Below, piece by piece: positions 26,713-35,913 of a DNA stretch of 64,000 bases. This stretch comes from Alphaproteobacteria bacterium (GTDB lineage: Bacteria > Pseudomonadota > Alphaproteobacteria > UBA8366): NCBI GenBank assembly GCA_009377445.1, contig WHUA01000020.1, positions 1-64,000 of the forward strand, read 5' to 3'. The stretch's first letter is position 1. Each line of letters opens with the position of its first letter. A model generated the notes under the pieces. It had not been told where the DNA came from. It worked only from the letters and a program-made list of their open reading frames with translations, and did not search any database. Made by a program: the position numbers and the translations under genes.

Positions 26713-27561
26713 ATGACCGAAACCCTCCTGAATTCGGCCGAAACCCCGTCCGGCAAGGGCGCCGGCGACGAGAATTTCCCGGTCGGCTCGATCCTGCTGC
26801 CGAAGCGGCTGCGTCCGCATGTGGCGGTGTTCTACGCCTATGCGCGGGCGATCGACGACGTGGCGGACAACCCCGACCTCTCGCCCGACGAGAAGGTCCG
26901 CCGGCTCGACGGGTTCGACAAGGCGCTGCTGGAACAGAACGACGACCCGGCCTACGACAAGGCGCACCGCATCCGCGAGAGCCTTGCCGCCACGAACGTG
27001 CCGGTGCAGCACTGCCGCGACCTGATCTCCGCCTTCAAGCAGGACGCGGTCAAGCTGCGCTACGCGGACTGGGCCGAGCTGATCGGCTACTGCGACCGCT
27101 CGGCCGCGCCGGTCGGGCGCTACCTGCTGGACCTGCACGGCGAATCCCGCGACGGCTATCCGGCGAACGACGCGCTCTGCAACACGCTGCAGGTGCTGAA
27201 CCATTTGCAGGATTGCGCCGAAGACTACCGCACGCTCGACCGGGTCTACCTGCCGGGCGACTGGATGGCGGCCGAAGGCGTCACCGTCGAGGCGCTGACC
27301 GCCCCGGCGCTGTCACAGGGACTGCGGCGCGTGATCGATCGCTGCCTCGACGACACGGACGCGCTGATCGCGCACGCCCGCACCCTCCCCGGCCGGCTGC
27401 GCAACCGCCGCCTCGCCATGGAAAGCGCCGCCATCGTCAACATCGCCGCCCGCCTCAGCGCCCACCTCCGCCGCCGCGACCCGCTGGCGGAGCGCGTGGA
27501 ACTGTCGAAGCCGGAATACCTGTGGTGCTGCGTGAAGGGCGCGGCGCGAACCTTTATATAA
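26713..27561 (+). CDS. hpnC: hydroxysqualene synthase HpnC
   Basis: A 282-residue squalene/phytoene-synthase-fold protein. The first Asp-rich motif is AYARAIDDVADN near residue 45 and the second is NHLQDCAEDYRTLDRVYLP near 163-180. The family form (FPVGSILLPKRLRPHVAVFYAYAR) matches HpnC, which converts presqualene diphosphate to hydroxysqualene. I chose ATG 26713; an upstream GTG at 26683 is possible. It is the first gene of the rightward hopanoid block and acts between HpnD and HpnE. Confidence 0.92.
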   Translation: MTETLLNSAETPSGKGAGDENFPVGSILLPKRLRPHVAVFYAYARAIDDVADNPDLSPDEKVRRLDGFDKALLEQNDDPAYDKAHRIRESLAATNVPVQHCRDLISAFKQDAVKLRYADWAELIGYCDRSAAPVGRYLLDLHGESRDGYPANDALCNTLQVLNHLQDCAEDYRTLDRVYLPGDWMAAEGVTVEALTAPALSQGLRRVIDRCLDDTDALIAHARTLPGRLRNRRLAMESAAIVNIAARLSAHLRRRDPLAERVELSKPEYLWCCVKGAARTFI

Positions 27562-27573
27562 ATCAAATAGATA

Positions 27574-27655
27574 CGGCACACCCCGGCATGACCGGGGTGT
27601 CCATGGCGCCGAGCCTGGATTCGCCGATCAAGTCGGCGAATGACGGTGTCCGGGG
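27574..27655. repeat. family C palindromic repeat, short version
   Basis: Stem-loops CACCCCGGCATGACCGGGGTG (27578-27599) and TTCGCCGATCAAGTCGGCGAA (27620-27640) are joined by TCCATGGCGCCGAGCC, as in the copy at 25.2 kb. It lies between hpnC and the oxygenase gene. Confidence 0.8.
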
Positions 27656-27749
27656 GCGGCGCGTGCCCTAACCTGCGACCATCTGAGCCCTTGCGTCCGT
27701 CCGGCGGCGGGGGCAAGGTGCGCGGCGCGGGTGCAACCGGGGACGTGTC

Positions 27750-28517
27750 GTGACGACGCAGCGGCAGCTTACCGACAGCCAGCTTTCCGGCTTCAAGCGC
27801 GACGGCTTCGTCGTGGTGCGCGGCATGTTCGACGCGGCGGCGATGAAGGAACTGGCGCGCTGGACCGACGAGGTCGAGAATTATCCCGAGACCGCCGGCA
27901 AGTTCATGATGTACTTCGAGAAGAGCCTCAAGAACGGCAGCGACCGCCTGCTCAACCGGCTGGAAAATTTCTACCCCTATCATGACGACTTCCGCGCGCT
28001 GTTCGACGGCGCGAAGCTGCGGGGCGCCGTGTCGGAGCTGATGGGCGGGGAAGCGGTCCTGTTCAAGGACAAGATCAACTTCAAGATGCCCGGCGGCGCC
28101 GGGTTCAAGCCGCACCAGGACCAGCAGGCCGGCTGGGGCACTTATGCCGATTTCTTCGTCACGGCGCTCGTCTCGATCGACGAGGCGACGCTGGAGAACG
28201 GCTGCCTCGAGCTGGTCGCGGGCTACCACGACAAGGGCCTGATCGGCGAGGAATGGAAGCCGATCTCCGACGAACAGAACGCCGCCATGAAGCCGGTCGC
28301 CTACCCCACCAAGCCCGGCGACGTGGTGTTCTTCGACTCCTACGCGCCGCACGGCTCGGGCCCCAACATGACCGGCCGGAAGCGCCGGGTGCTCTACGTG
28401 ACCTACAACCGGAAGGCCGACGGCGACCACCGCGCGAAATATTACGCCGACAAGCGCGCGAGCTATCCACCGGATATCGAGCGCGATCCGAACAAGGAAT
28501 ACCGCTTTCGCGTCTAG
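27750..28517 (+). CDS. phytanoyl-CoA dioxygenase (PhyH) family Fe(II)/2-oxoglutarate oxygenase
   Basis: A 255-residue soluble oxygenase starting with GTG. The N-terminal SGFKRDGFVVVRGMFD is the PhyH signature. The iron ligands are H-x-D in FKPHQDQQAG near residue 121 and the distal His in DSYAPHGSGPNMT near 201; the 2-oxoglutarate-binding Arg is probably in GRKRRVLYVTY near 215. The substrate is unknown. It lies between hpnC and dxs on the same strand, so oxidation of a hopanoid or an isoprenoid precursor is a reasonable guess, but it could be an unrelated insert; relatives include phosphonate and amine-compound oxygenases. Confidence 0.85.
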   Translation: MTTQRQLTDSQLSGFKRDGFVVVRGMFDAAAMKELARWTDEVENYPETAGKFMMYFEKSLKNGSDRLLNRLENFYPYHDDFRALFDGAKLRGAVSELMGGEAVLFKDKINFKMPGGAGFKPHQDQQAGWGTYADFFVTALVSIDEATLENGCLELVAGYHDKGLIGEEWKPISDEQNAAMKPVAYPTKPGDVVFFDSYAPHGSGPNMTGRKRRVLYVTYNRKADGDHRAKYYADKRASYPPDIERDPNKEYRFRV

Positions 28518-28783
28518 GAATCCGCTCTCCGCACCGCCCGATTTCCGCCATATTCCGGTGATAGCAGGGTGGCCGGGACGCAACAGGCCGCAAAATTCTT
28601 GTCATAGGGCCGTGATTCCAGGGAAAAAAATGTAGTAGGCTACGGCCTGAGGTGGTGTGAGCACATTCGGGCCGCCGCAGTGCGCAATGCCGCGCTGGGG
28701 CGTTTGTATTGTGACGGCGAAACTGAATCCGTACGAAGAGACGCTCGCTCATACCAGCAGGGCGTGTGGTGAAGGAGGCAAGA

Positions 28784-30700
28784 GTGGCGACACAAACCCC
28801 GTTGTTGGACCAGATCCGCACGCCCGCGGATCTGCGGAAATTCCCGGAAACGGACCTGCGCAAGATCGCCGACGAGCTGCGCGCGGAGACCATCGACGCC
28901 GTGTCGGTCACCGGCGGGCATCTTGGCGCCGGGCTAGGCGTGGTCGAGCTGACGACCGCAATCCACTACGTCTTCAACACGCCCGACGACATCGTCATCT
29001 GGGACGTCGGCCACCAGTGCTACCCGCACAAGATCCTGACCGACCGCCGCAACCGCATCCGCACGCTGCGCATGAAGGACGGCCTCAGCGGCTTCACCAA
29101 GCGCGCGGAGAGCGAGTACGACCCGTTCGGCGCCGCGCATTCCTCGACCTCCATCGCATCGGGCCTCGGCTTCGCCGTCGGCCGCGACCTGAAGGGCAAG
29201 AAGAACGAGGTGATCTGCGTCATCGGCGACGGCGCGATGACCGCCGGCCTCGCCTACGAGGCGATGAACAACGCCGGCTGGCTCGGCAACCGGCTGATCG
29301 TCATCCTGAACGACAACGAGATGTCGATCGCGCCGCCGGTCGGCGCGATGAGCAACTACCTCACCCGCCTGCTGTCGTCGAAGGAATACCGCAAGCTGCG
29401 CCGGCTCGGCCAGGAGATCGCGGAACGGCTGCCGCATCCGATCGAAGTCGCGGCGAAGCGCGCGGAGGAATATGCGCGCGGCCTGATCACCGGCGGCACG
29501 CTGTTCGAGGAGCTCGGCTTCTACTACGTCGGCCCGGTCGACGGCCACAACATGGACCAGCTCATCCCGGTGCTGAAGAACCTGCGCGATACCGACCTGC
29601 CGGGGCCGGTGCTGCTGCACGCCGTCACCGTCAAGGGCAAGGGCTACGCGCCCGCCGAGAAGTCGGCCGACAAGTATCACGGCGTCGCCAGCTTCAATGT
29701 CGTGACCGGCGCCCAGGACAAGGGCAAGTCGAATGCACCGTCCTACACCAAGGTCTTCGCCCAGTCGCTGATCGAGGAAGCGCGGCGCGACGACAAGATC
29801 GTCGCGATCACGGCGGCGATGCCGGACGGCACCGGCCTCGACATCTTCGGCAAGGAGTTCCCGGACCGCACCTTCGACGTCGGCCTCGCCGAGCAGCACG
29901 CGGTGACCTTCGCCGCCGGGCTCGCCGCCGAGGGCCTGAAACCCTTCGCCGCGATCTATTCGACCTTCCTGCAGCGCGCCTACGACCAGGTGGTGCACGA
30001 CGTCGCGATCCAGAAGCTGCCGGTGCGCTTCGCGATCGACCGCGCCGGCCTGGTCGGCGCCGACGGCGCCACGCATGCGGGGTCCTTCGACATCGCCTAT
30101 CTCGGCTGCCTGCCGGGCTTCGTCGTCATGGCCTGCGGCGACGAGGCGGAGCTGCGCCACATGATCGCGACCGCGGCGGCCTACGACGAAGGCCCGATCG
30201 CCTTCCGCTATCCGCGCGGCGATTCGGTCGGCGTCGACATGCCGGAGCGCGGGACGCCGCTCGAAATCGGCAAGGGCCGCATCCTGCGCGAAGGAACCAA
30301 GGTCGCCATCCTCAACTTCGGCGGCCGTCTGGTGGAGGCTCTCAAGGCGGCCGACGATCTCGCGGGCAAGGGGCTGTCGACGACGGTCGCCGACGCCCGC
30401 TTCGCGAAGCCGCTCGACACCGACATGGTGGAGCGGCTGGCGCGCGAGCATGAGGTGCTGATCACGCTTGAGGAAGGTTCGATCGGCGGCTTCGCCACCG
30501 CCGTGCTCGACCATCTCGTGCGCAACGACATGATCGTCCACGGGCTCAAGGTGCGGCCGCTGTATTTCCCCGACCGCTTCCAGGATCACGCCAAACCGTA
30601 CGACATGTACACCGACGCCGGCCTGAACGCGCGCCAAATCACGGACACCGCCCTCAGCGCCCTTGGCGAGCCGACGCTGGAACAGCCGGCCCGGGCGTGA
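28784..30700 (+). CDS. dxs: 1-deoxy-D-xylulose-5-phosphate synthase
   Basis: First enzyme of the MEP pathway: pyruvate plus glyceraldehyde 3-phosphate gives DXP, with thiamine diphosphate. I chose GTG 28784 (638 aa), which follows AAGGAGG at 28772-28778 with good spacing; an upstream GTG would place this site in the coding region. Visible motifs: TGGHLGAGLGVVELT near residue 43, the ThDP motif GDGAMTAGLAYEAMNNAG near 150, DVGLAEQHAVTFAAGLA near 365 with the catalytic Glu, and LEEGSIGGFATAVLDHL near the C-terminus. It is complete and of usual length. The hpnD start follows within 2 bases of its stop, so MEP flux and squalene synthesis share a transcript. Confidence 0.97.
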   Translation: MATQTPLLDQIRTPADLRKFPETDLRKIADELRAETIDAVSVTGGHLGAGLGVVELTTAIHYVFNTPDDIVIWDVGHQCYPHKILTDRRNRIRTLRMKDGLSGFTKRAESEYDPFGAAHSSTSIASGLGFAVGRDLKGKKNEVICVIGDGAMTAGLAYEAMNNAGWLGNRLIVILNDNEMSIAPPVGAMSNYLTRLLSSKEYRKLRRLGQEIAERLPHPIEVAAKRAEEYARGLITGGTLFEELGFYYVGPVDGHNMDQLIPVLKNLRDTDLPGPVLLHAVTVKGKGYAPAEKSADKYHGVASFNVVTGAQDKGKSNAPSYTKVFAQSLIEEARRDDKIVAITAAMPDGTGLDIFGKEFPDRTFDVGLAEQHAVTFAAGLAAEGLKPFAAIYSTFLQRAYDQVVHDVAIQKLPVRFAIDRAGLVGADGATHAGSFDIAYLGCLPGFVVMACGDEAELRHMIATAAAYDEGPIAFRYPRGDSVGVDMPERGTPLEIGKGRILREGTKVAILNFGGRLVEALKAADDLAGKGLSTTVADARFAKPLDTDMVERLAREHEVLITLEEGSIGGFATAVLDHLVRNDMIVHGLKVRPLYFPDRFQDHAKPYDMYTDAGLNARQITDTALSALGEPTLEQPARA

Positions 30701-30701
30701 T

Positions 30702-31631
30702 GTGAGCGCGTTGCGCGGGGCGCAGCAACAGGCCGGGCCCGGTCCACGCGGGCAATCCCTTCGGCAGAACCCGCCGGCCCCCGATGTCGTGGCGAGCGCG
30801 GCGGACCGGGCGCATGTCCTGTCGGTCGTGCAGGCTGCCGGCTCGTCCTTCTACGGCGCGATGCGCACGCTGCCGAAGGACCGGCGCGACGCCATGTTCG
30901 CCATCTATGCCTTCTGCCGCGAGATCGACGACATCGCCGACGACCCGATGCCGAAGGGCGAGCGGGCCGCCGCGCTCGCCGGCTGGCGGGGCGAGATCGA
31001 CCGGCTCTACGACGGCCAGCCGCGGAAGCCGACGGCGCGCGCGCTGCTCGAGCCGATCGCGCGCTACGGGCTTCGCAAGGAAGACTTCGCCGCGCTGATC
31101 GACGGCATGGAAATGGACGCGAACGAGTCCTTCCAAGGCCCGCCGATGGACACCCTCACCCTCTATTGCGAGCGGGTGGCCGGCGCGGTCGGCATGCTGT
31201 CGGTGCGCGTCTTCGGCGAGCCCGGCGACGCGGGCGCGCGGCTCGCCTGGGCGCTCGGGCAGGCGCTGCAGCTCACCAATATCCTGCGCGACCTGAAGGA
31301 GGACGCCGAGCGCGGGCGCCTCTATCTCCCGGCCGAGGTCCTGAGCAAGCATGGCATCGCCGCGCGCGATCCCGCGGCGGTGCTCGCCCACCCGGCGCTT
31401 CCGGTCGTCTGCGGCGACCTGGCGGCGCTGGCGCGGCAGCGCTACGCCGAGGCCGCCGCCGCGATGCGCGGCTGCGACCGGCGCAAGGTCCGCCCGGCCA
31501 CGGTCATGATGCATGTCTACCGCCAGGTCCTGGAAAAGCTCGTCCAGCGCGGCTGGACCCGCCTCGACACCCCGGCCAAGCTGTCGAAGGCGGCCAAGAT
31601 CTGGATCGCGCTCCGCCACGGGCTGTTTTGA
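30702..31631 (+). CDS. hpnD: presqualene diphosphate synthase HpnD
   Basis: A 309-residue prenyl synthase that would join two farnesyl diphosphates to presqualene diphosphate. Asp-rich motifs are AIYAFCREIDDIADD near residue 70 and TNILRDLKEDAERGRLYLP near 195-213. The GTG at 30702 almost overlaps the dxs stop (one base between). The first 35 residues (Gly/Gln/Pro-rich) look non-conserved, so the true start may be later. It acts before HpnC. Confidence 0.92.
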   Translation: MSALRGAQQQAGPGPRGQSLRQNPPAPDVVASAADRAHVLSVVQAAGSSFYGAMRTLPKDRRDAMFAIYAFCREIDDIADDPMPKGERAAALAGWRGEIDRLYDGQPRKPTARALLEPIARYGLRKEDFAALIDGMEMDANESFQGPPMDTLTLYCERVAGAVGMLSVRVFGEPGDAGARLAWALGQALQLTNILRDLKEDAERGRLYLPAEVLSKHGIAARDPAAVLAHPALPVVCGDLAALARQRYAEAAAAMRGCDRRKVRPATVMMHVYRQVLEKLVQRGWTRLDTPAKLSKAAKIWIALRHGLF

Positions 31632-31687
31632 TTTCGAGGCTTGAAGATGGAAGCCTCCAGGTACTGGAACGCAACGCGTTCCAAAGT

Positions 31688-31791
31688 CCTCCCCCCTTGT
31701 GGGGGAGGATCTAGGTGGGGGGTGAGGGGCATGAACGATCCCTCGCAGGGCGCCCCCCCACCCCGACCCTCCCCCGCAAGGGGGGAGGGAG
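31688..31791. repeat. family B palindromic repeat, variant
   Basis: Arms CCCCCCTTGTGGGGGAGG at 31691 and CTCCCCCGCAAGGGGGGAGG at 31770 flank a second pair (GGTGGGGGGTGAGG with CCCCCCACCCCGACC). It separates hpnD from hpnE. Many genomes of this group carry such elements upstream of genes. Confidence 0.8.
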
Positions 31792-31810
31792 AAGCGACGG
31801 GCTGACCGCG

Positions 31811-33088
31811 ATGGGGCGCGCGCATGTGGTGGGCGCCGGGATGGCGGGCCTCGCCGCCGCCCTCCGCCTTTCGGGTCTCGGGCACGCCGTCACGCTCTAC
31901 GAAGGCGCCGGGCAGGCCGGCGGCCGCTGCCGCTCCTTCCACGACGAGACGCTCGATTGCGTCATCGACAACGGCAACCACCTGATGCTGGCCGGCAATA
32001 CGGCGATCGCGGCGCTTCTCGCCGAGACCGGCGCCGCGGAGAGCCTGCCCGCCGCCGAGGCGGTCATTCCCTTCATCGACCTCGCGTCCGGCGAGCGCTG
32101 GTCGATCCGTCCGAACGCCGGCCGCCTGCCATGGTGGATATTCGCCAGGGACCGCCGCACCGCCGGCAGCAGCGCCTGGGACTACCTGTCCGCCCTCCGG
32201 CTCGCCTGGGCGGGCGACGCCACGGTCCAGGAGCTGCTTGGCGGCAACGCGGCGTTTTTCCGGCGCTTCTGGCGTCCCCTCGCCATCGCCATCCTGAACA
32301 CCCCGCCGGAGACGGCCGCCGCCCGGCTGCTCTGGCCGGTGATGGTGGAGATCTTCGGCCGGGGCGGCGACGCCTGCCGGCCCCGCTTCGCCCGCGAAAG
32401 CCTCTCGCGCAGCCTCGTCGATCCCGCGCTCGACACGCTCCGCCGCCGCGGCGCCGACATCCATTTCAATCGGCGGCTGCGGCAGATCGGCATGGACGGC
32501 GGCCGCGCCCACAGCCTCGACTTCGGCGGCGAATCGACGCAGCTTGAAAACGGCGACGCGGTTGTGCTGGCGCTCAGCGCCCCATCGGCCGCGGCGCTGC
32601 TGCCATCTATTGCGGTTCCGGAACAATTCCATCCGATCGTGAACGTGCACTACCGCCTGGGCGATGCGGCGAGCGATGCGGCGGGCGATGCGGCGAGCGG
32701 GCCGGGCCGGACCGTCATGCTCGGCATCGTCGGCGGGACGGCGGAATGGGTCTTTGCGCGGGGGCCGGTCGTCTCCGTCACCATCAGCGCCGCCGACGCC
32801 ATCGTCGACCGGGATGCCGAAGCAATCGCCCAGGCGGCCTGGGCGGACGTCGCCAAGGCCATGGAACTGCCGGGGGGCCTGCCCGCCTACCGGGTCATCA
32901 AGGAAAAGCGCGCGACCTTTGCCCAGACCCCTGCGGCGGAGCGCCGGCGCCCGCCCGCGGCGACCCATCTAAGGAATCTCTTCCTCGCGGGCGACTGGAC
33001 CAGCACCGGCCTGCCTGCAACCATCGAGGGGGCGGTCCGTTCAGGATTTACCGCCGCAGACGCAGCTTCCGCCCTCTTGGAATGCTGA
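31811..33088 (+). CDS. hpnE: hydroxysqualene dehydroxylase HpnE
   Basis: A 425-residue FAD-dependent amine-oxidase-fold enzyme that reduces hydroxysqualene to squalene. The FAD motif is HVVGAGMAGLAAALRLSG at residues 5-22, followed by LYEGAGQAGGRC near 35. The C-terminal FAD contact is LFLAGDWTSTGLPATIEGAV near 392. I chose ATG 31811; all sequence before it in frame is family B repeat. The coding sequence contains three in-frame 12-base tandem units (32661-32696) that encode alternating Asp-Ala-Ala-(Ser/Gly), probably in a surface loop. Confidence 0.93.
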   Translation: MGRAHVVGAGMAGLAAALRLSGLGHAVTLYEGAGQAGGRCRSFHDETLDCVIDNGNHLMLAGNTAIAALLAETGAAESLPAAEAVIPFIDLASGERWSIRPNAGRLPWWIFARDRRTAGSSAWDYLSALRLAWAGDATVQELLGGNAAFFRRFWRPLAIAILNTPPETAAARLLWPVMVEIFGRGGDACRPRFARESLSRSLVDPALDTLRRRGADIHFNRRLRQIGMDGGRAHSLDFGGESTQLENGDAVVLALSAPSAAALLPSIAVPEQFHPIVNVHYRLGDAASDAAGDAASGPGRTVMLGIVGGTAEWVFARGPVVSVTISAADAIVDRDAEAIAQAAWADVAKAMELPGGLPAYRVIKEKRATFAQTPAAERRRPPAATHLRNLFLAGDWTSTGLPATIEGAVRSGFTAADAASALLEC

Positions 33089-33241
33089 AGATACCGCCTA
33101 CATTGGGTTGTTGCTGCAATGCCACAATCCTGTCGCGTTACGAGAGTGTTACCGCGCATGTCTTGACTTTAGCCGTTGCGTCGAAGAGTTTACGGATGTG
33201 TCAAGTGTGCACAATTAGAAGCAAAAACATAGATTTCTGAG

Positions 33242-35221
33242 ATGACTGCAGCCGTCGAAGCGGTAGTTGGCGAAGCAGACGCCGGTAGCGCGCCCTCCGC
33301 TTTGGGGGCGCAGACCATGCGCCGCCTGAACCAGGCTATCGCCGATTGCGTGGCGGGGCTCAAGAAGCTCCAGAAGGACGACGGCCACTGGGTGTTCGAG
33401 CTCGAGGCCGACGCCACGATTCCGTCCGAGTACGTCCTGCTGCACCATTTCCTCGGCGAGACGGACGAGGCGATCGAGCGCAAGATCGGCGTCTATCTCC
33501 GGCAGGCGCAAGGCGCGCACGGCGGCTGGCCGCTGTTCCACGCCGGCGAATTCGACATGAGCGCGACCGTGAAAGCCTATTACGCGCTCAAGATCATCGG
33601 CGACGACATCGATGCGCCGCATATGAAGCGCGCGCGCGACGCCATCCTCGAGCGGGGCGGCGCCGCGACGTGCAACGTCTTCACGCGGATCATGCTGGCG
33701 CTGTACCGGCAGGTGCCGTGGCGCGCCATACCGGTCATGCCGGTGGAGATCTTTCACCTGCCGCGCTGGTTCCCCTTCCACCTGTCGAAGGTGTCCTACT
33801 GGACGCGCACGGTCATCGCGCCGTTGCTCATCCTGATGGCGCTGAAGCCGGCCGCGGTCAATCCGCGCAAGGTCGACATCCGCGAGCTGTTCGCGGTGCC
33901 GCCGGAAGAGGTCGGCAGCTACCTGAACAACCCGACCGGATCGCGCTGGGGCGACATCCTGCTCTGGATCGATTCGACGCTGCGCCTGGCCGAGCCGTTC
34001 TTCCCGCGCGCGCCGCGGCGCAAGGCGATCGACAAGGCGATGTCCTTCGTCACCGAGCGGCTGAACGGCGAGAACGGGCTCGGCGCGATCTATCCGGCGA
34101 TGGCGAACACCGTCATGGCGATGACCGCGCTCGGCTACCCGGCCGATCATCCGGATCTCGTCGTCGCCAAGGACGCCATCGAGAAGCTGCTGGTGCTCGA
34201 CGACGACAGGGCCTACTGCCAGCCCTGCGTATCCCCCATCTGGGACACGGCGCTCGTCGCCCATGCGCTCCTGGAAGCCGGCGCCGACGGCGAAGATCCG
34301 TCGATCCGCAAGGCGATGGACTGGCTGGCCGACAAGCAGGTCCTGAACGTCTATGGCGACTGGGCGGAAAACCGGCCCGGCGTCCGGCCCGGCGGCTGGC
34401 CGTTCCAGTACGCCAACGACCACTACCCCGACGTCGACGACACGGCGGTGGTGGCGATGGCGATGCAACGCGCGCGGCCGCTCGACTATTCGGAAAATCT
34501 CGCCCGCGCCGAAGAGTGGGTCATCGGCATGCAGAGCCGCAACGGCGGCTGGGGCGCCTTCGACGCGGACAACACGCATTTCCACCTCAACCACATACCT
34601 TTCGCGGACCACGGCGCCCTGCTCGATCCGCCGACCGCCGACGTCTCGGCGCGCTGCATCGGCATGCTGGCGCAGTTCGGCTACGACCGGCAGCATCCGA
34701 TCATGCGCGCCGGGGTCGACTACCTGCGCGACGACCAGGAGGAAGACGGCTCCTGGTTCGGCCGCTGGGGCACGAATTACGTGTACGGCACCTGGTCGGT
34801 GCTCTGCGCGCTCAACGCCGCCGGCGAAGACATGTCGAGCGAATACATCCGCCGCGCGGTCGGCTTCCTGGAGGCGCGCCAGCGCCCGGACGGCGGCTGG
34901 GGCGAAGACGGCGGAACCTACTGGAACGAGAAACGCGACGCGACGAAGGAAAGCACGCCGTCGCAGACCGCCTGGGCGCTGCTCGGCCTGATGGCCGCGG
35001 GCGAGGTCGAGAGCGACGCCGTGCGCCGCGGCATCGAATTTCTGCTGAATGCGCCGCGCAAGGAAGCGCGGTGGGACGAGGATTGGTACACCGCGGTCGG
35101 TTTCCCGCGCGTGTTCTATCTCAAGTATCACGGCTACAGCGCCTTCTTCCCGGCCTGGGCGCTCGCGCGCTATCGCCGCCTCATGCAGGGCAACTCGAAG
35201 ACAGTCTCCTTCGGGATGTGA
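33242..35221 (+). CDS. shc: squalene-hopene cyclase
   Basis: A 659-residue class II triterpene cyclase that makes hopene/hopanol from squalene at the cytoplasmic membrane. The catalytic DxDD motif is in HYPDVDDTAVVAMAM near residue 397. QW repeats are visible: QKDDGHWVFELE near 45, MQSRNGGWGAFDAD near 427, DQEEDGSWFGRWG near 500 and QRPDGGWGEDGG near 547. Length and layout are standard for bacterial Shc. The ATG at 33242 comes 153 bases after hpnE; in that gap a TTGACT at about 33163 could be part of a promoter, but no clear -10 was found. Its TGA overlaps the hpnG GTG. Confidence 0.97.
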   Translation: MTAAVEAVVGEADAGSAPSALGAQTMRRLNQAIADCVAGLKKLQKDDGHWVFELEADATIPSEYVLLHHFLGETDEAIERKIGVYLRQAQGAHGGWPLFHAGEFDMSATVKAYYALKIIGDDIDAPHMKRARDAILERGGAATCNVFTRIMLALYRQVPWRAIPVMPVEIFHLPRWFPFHLSKVSYWTRTVIAPLLILMALKPAAVNPRKVDIRELFAVPPEEVGSYLNNPTGSRWGDILLWIDSTLRLAEPFFPRAPRRKAIDKAMSFVTERLNGENGLGAIYPAMANTVMAMTALGYPADHPDLVVAKDAIEKLLVLDDDRAYCQPCVSPIWDTALVAHALLEAGADGEDPSIRKAMDWLADKQVLNVYGDWAENRPGVRPGGWPFQYANDHYPDVDDTAVVAMAMQRARPLDYSENLARAEEWVIGMQSRNGGWGAFDADNTHFHLNHIPFADHGALLDPPTADVSARCIGMLAQFGYDRQHPIMRAGVDYLRDDQEEDGSWFGRWGTNYVYGTWSVLCALNAAGEDMSSEYIRRAVGFLEARQRPDGGWGEDGGTYWNEKRDATKESTPSQTAWALLGLMAAGEVESDAVRRGIEFLLNAPRKEARWDEDWYTAVGFPRVFYLKYHGYSAFFPAWALARYRRLMQGNSKTVSFGM

Positions 35222-35913
35222 GCCGCATCGGCATAATCACGGGCATGCGCGTCGAGGAAGACTGCCTCGCGGCCGCCCTTTCCGCGCTGCCCGACAGACA
35301 CCGCCCGCTGCTCTGCTGTGCCGGCGCCAGCGCCGAGCGCGCCTACCAGGGCGCCCGCGGCCTCGTCGCCGACGGCGCGGTGGCGCTGCTCAGCATCGGC
35401 ATCGCCGGCGGCTTGGACGCGGCCCTCCGGCCCGGCGATATCGTCCTTCCCGACACCATCCTCGGCGCCACGGGCGTGCAGCACCGCGCCTCGGCGGAAT
35501 GGCATGCCGCGGTGATGCAGGAACTGCCCCGCGTGGCGATCGGCGCGTTGCTGGCGGCACGGAAGCCGATCGGCACCGTGGCGGAGAAGGCCGCCGTCCG
35601 CGCCGCCTCGGGGGCGCTCGCGGTCGACATGGAAAGCGGCGCGGTCGCGGAAGCCGCGGGCGAGGCGGATGTCCCGTTCCTGGCGCTTCGCGTCATCGCC
35701 GATCCGGCCGACCGGGCCGTTCCGCCCGCCGCCCTGCACGGCATCGCGCCGGACGGGAGCCGAAGGCCCCTCGCCGTCCTGCTGAGACTGGTGATGCGGC
35801 CGTCGGATCTGCCGCCGCTGATCAGGCTGGCGCGCGACAGCGATGCCGCGCTCCGCCAGCTACGCCGCGTTGCTTCGTGCGGAAGCGCCCTTTTCACGCC
35901 GCCGCCCGTCTGA
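35218..35913 (+). CDS. hpnG: hopanoid phosphorylase/nucleosidase HpnG
   Basis: A 231-residue nucleoside phosphorylase-fold enzyme that would remove adenine from adenosylhopane to give (phospho)ribosylhopane. The GTG at 35218 overlaps the shc stop (GTGA), so translation is coupled. Motifs are IGIITGMRVEEDCL at the start, LLSIGIAGGLDAALRPGDIVLP near residue 60 and GALAVDMESGAVAEAA near 137-150 with the conserved Glu of the phosphorylase active site. Its last 54 bases overlap the 3' end of hpnH on the other strand. Confidence 0.9.
   Translation: MSRIGIITGMRVEEDCLAAALSALPDRHRPLLCCAGASAERAYQGARGLVADGAVALLSIGIAGGLDAALRPGDIVLPDTILGATGVQHRASAEWHAAVMQELPRVAIGALLAARKPIGTVAEKAAVRAASGALAVDMESGAVAEAAGEADVPFLALRVIADPADRAVPPAALHGIAPDGSRRPLAVLLRLVMRPSDLPPLIRLARDSDAALRQLRRVASCGSALFTPPPV

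Noticed and set aside
33163..33241. Sigma70-like promoter ahead of shc
   Set aside because: A TTGACT is present but no convincing -10 at suitable distance; not listed as a feature.
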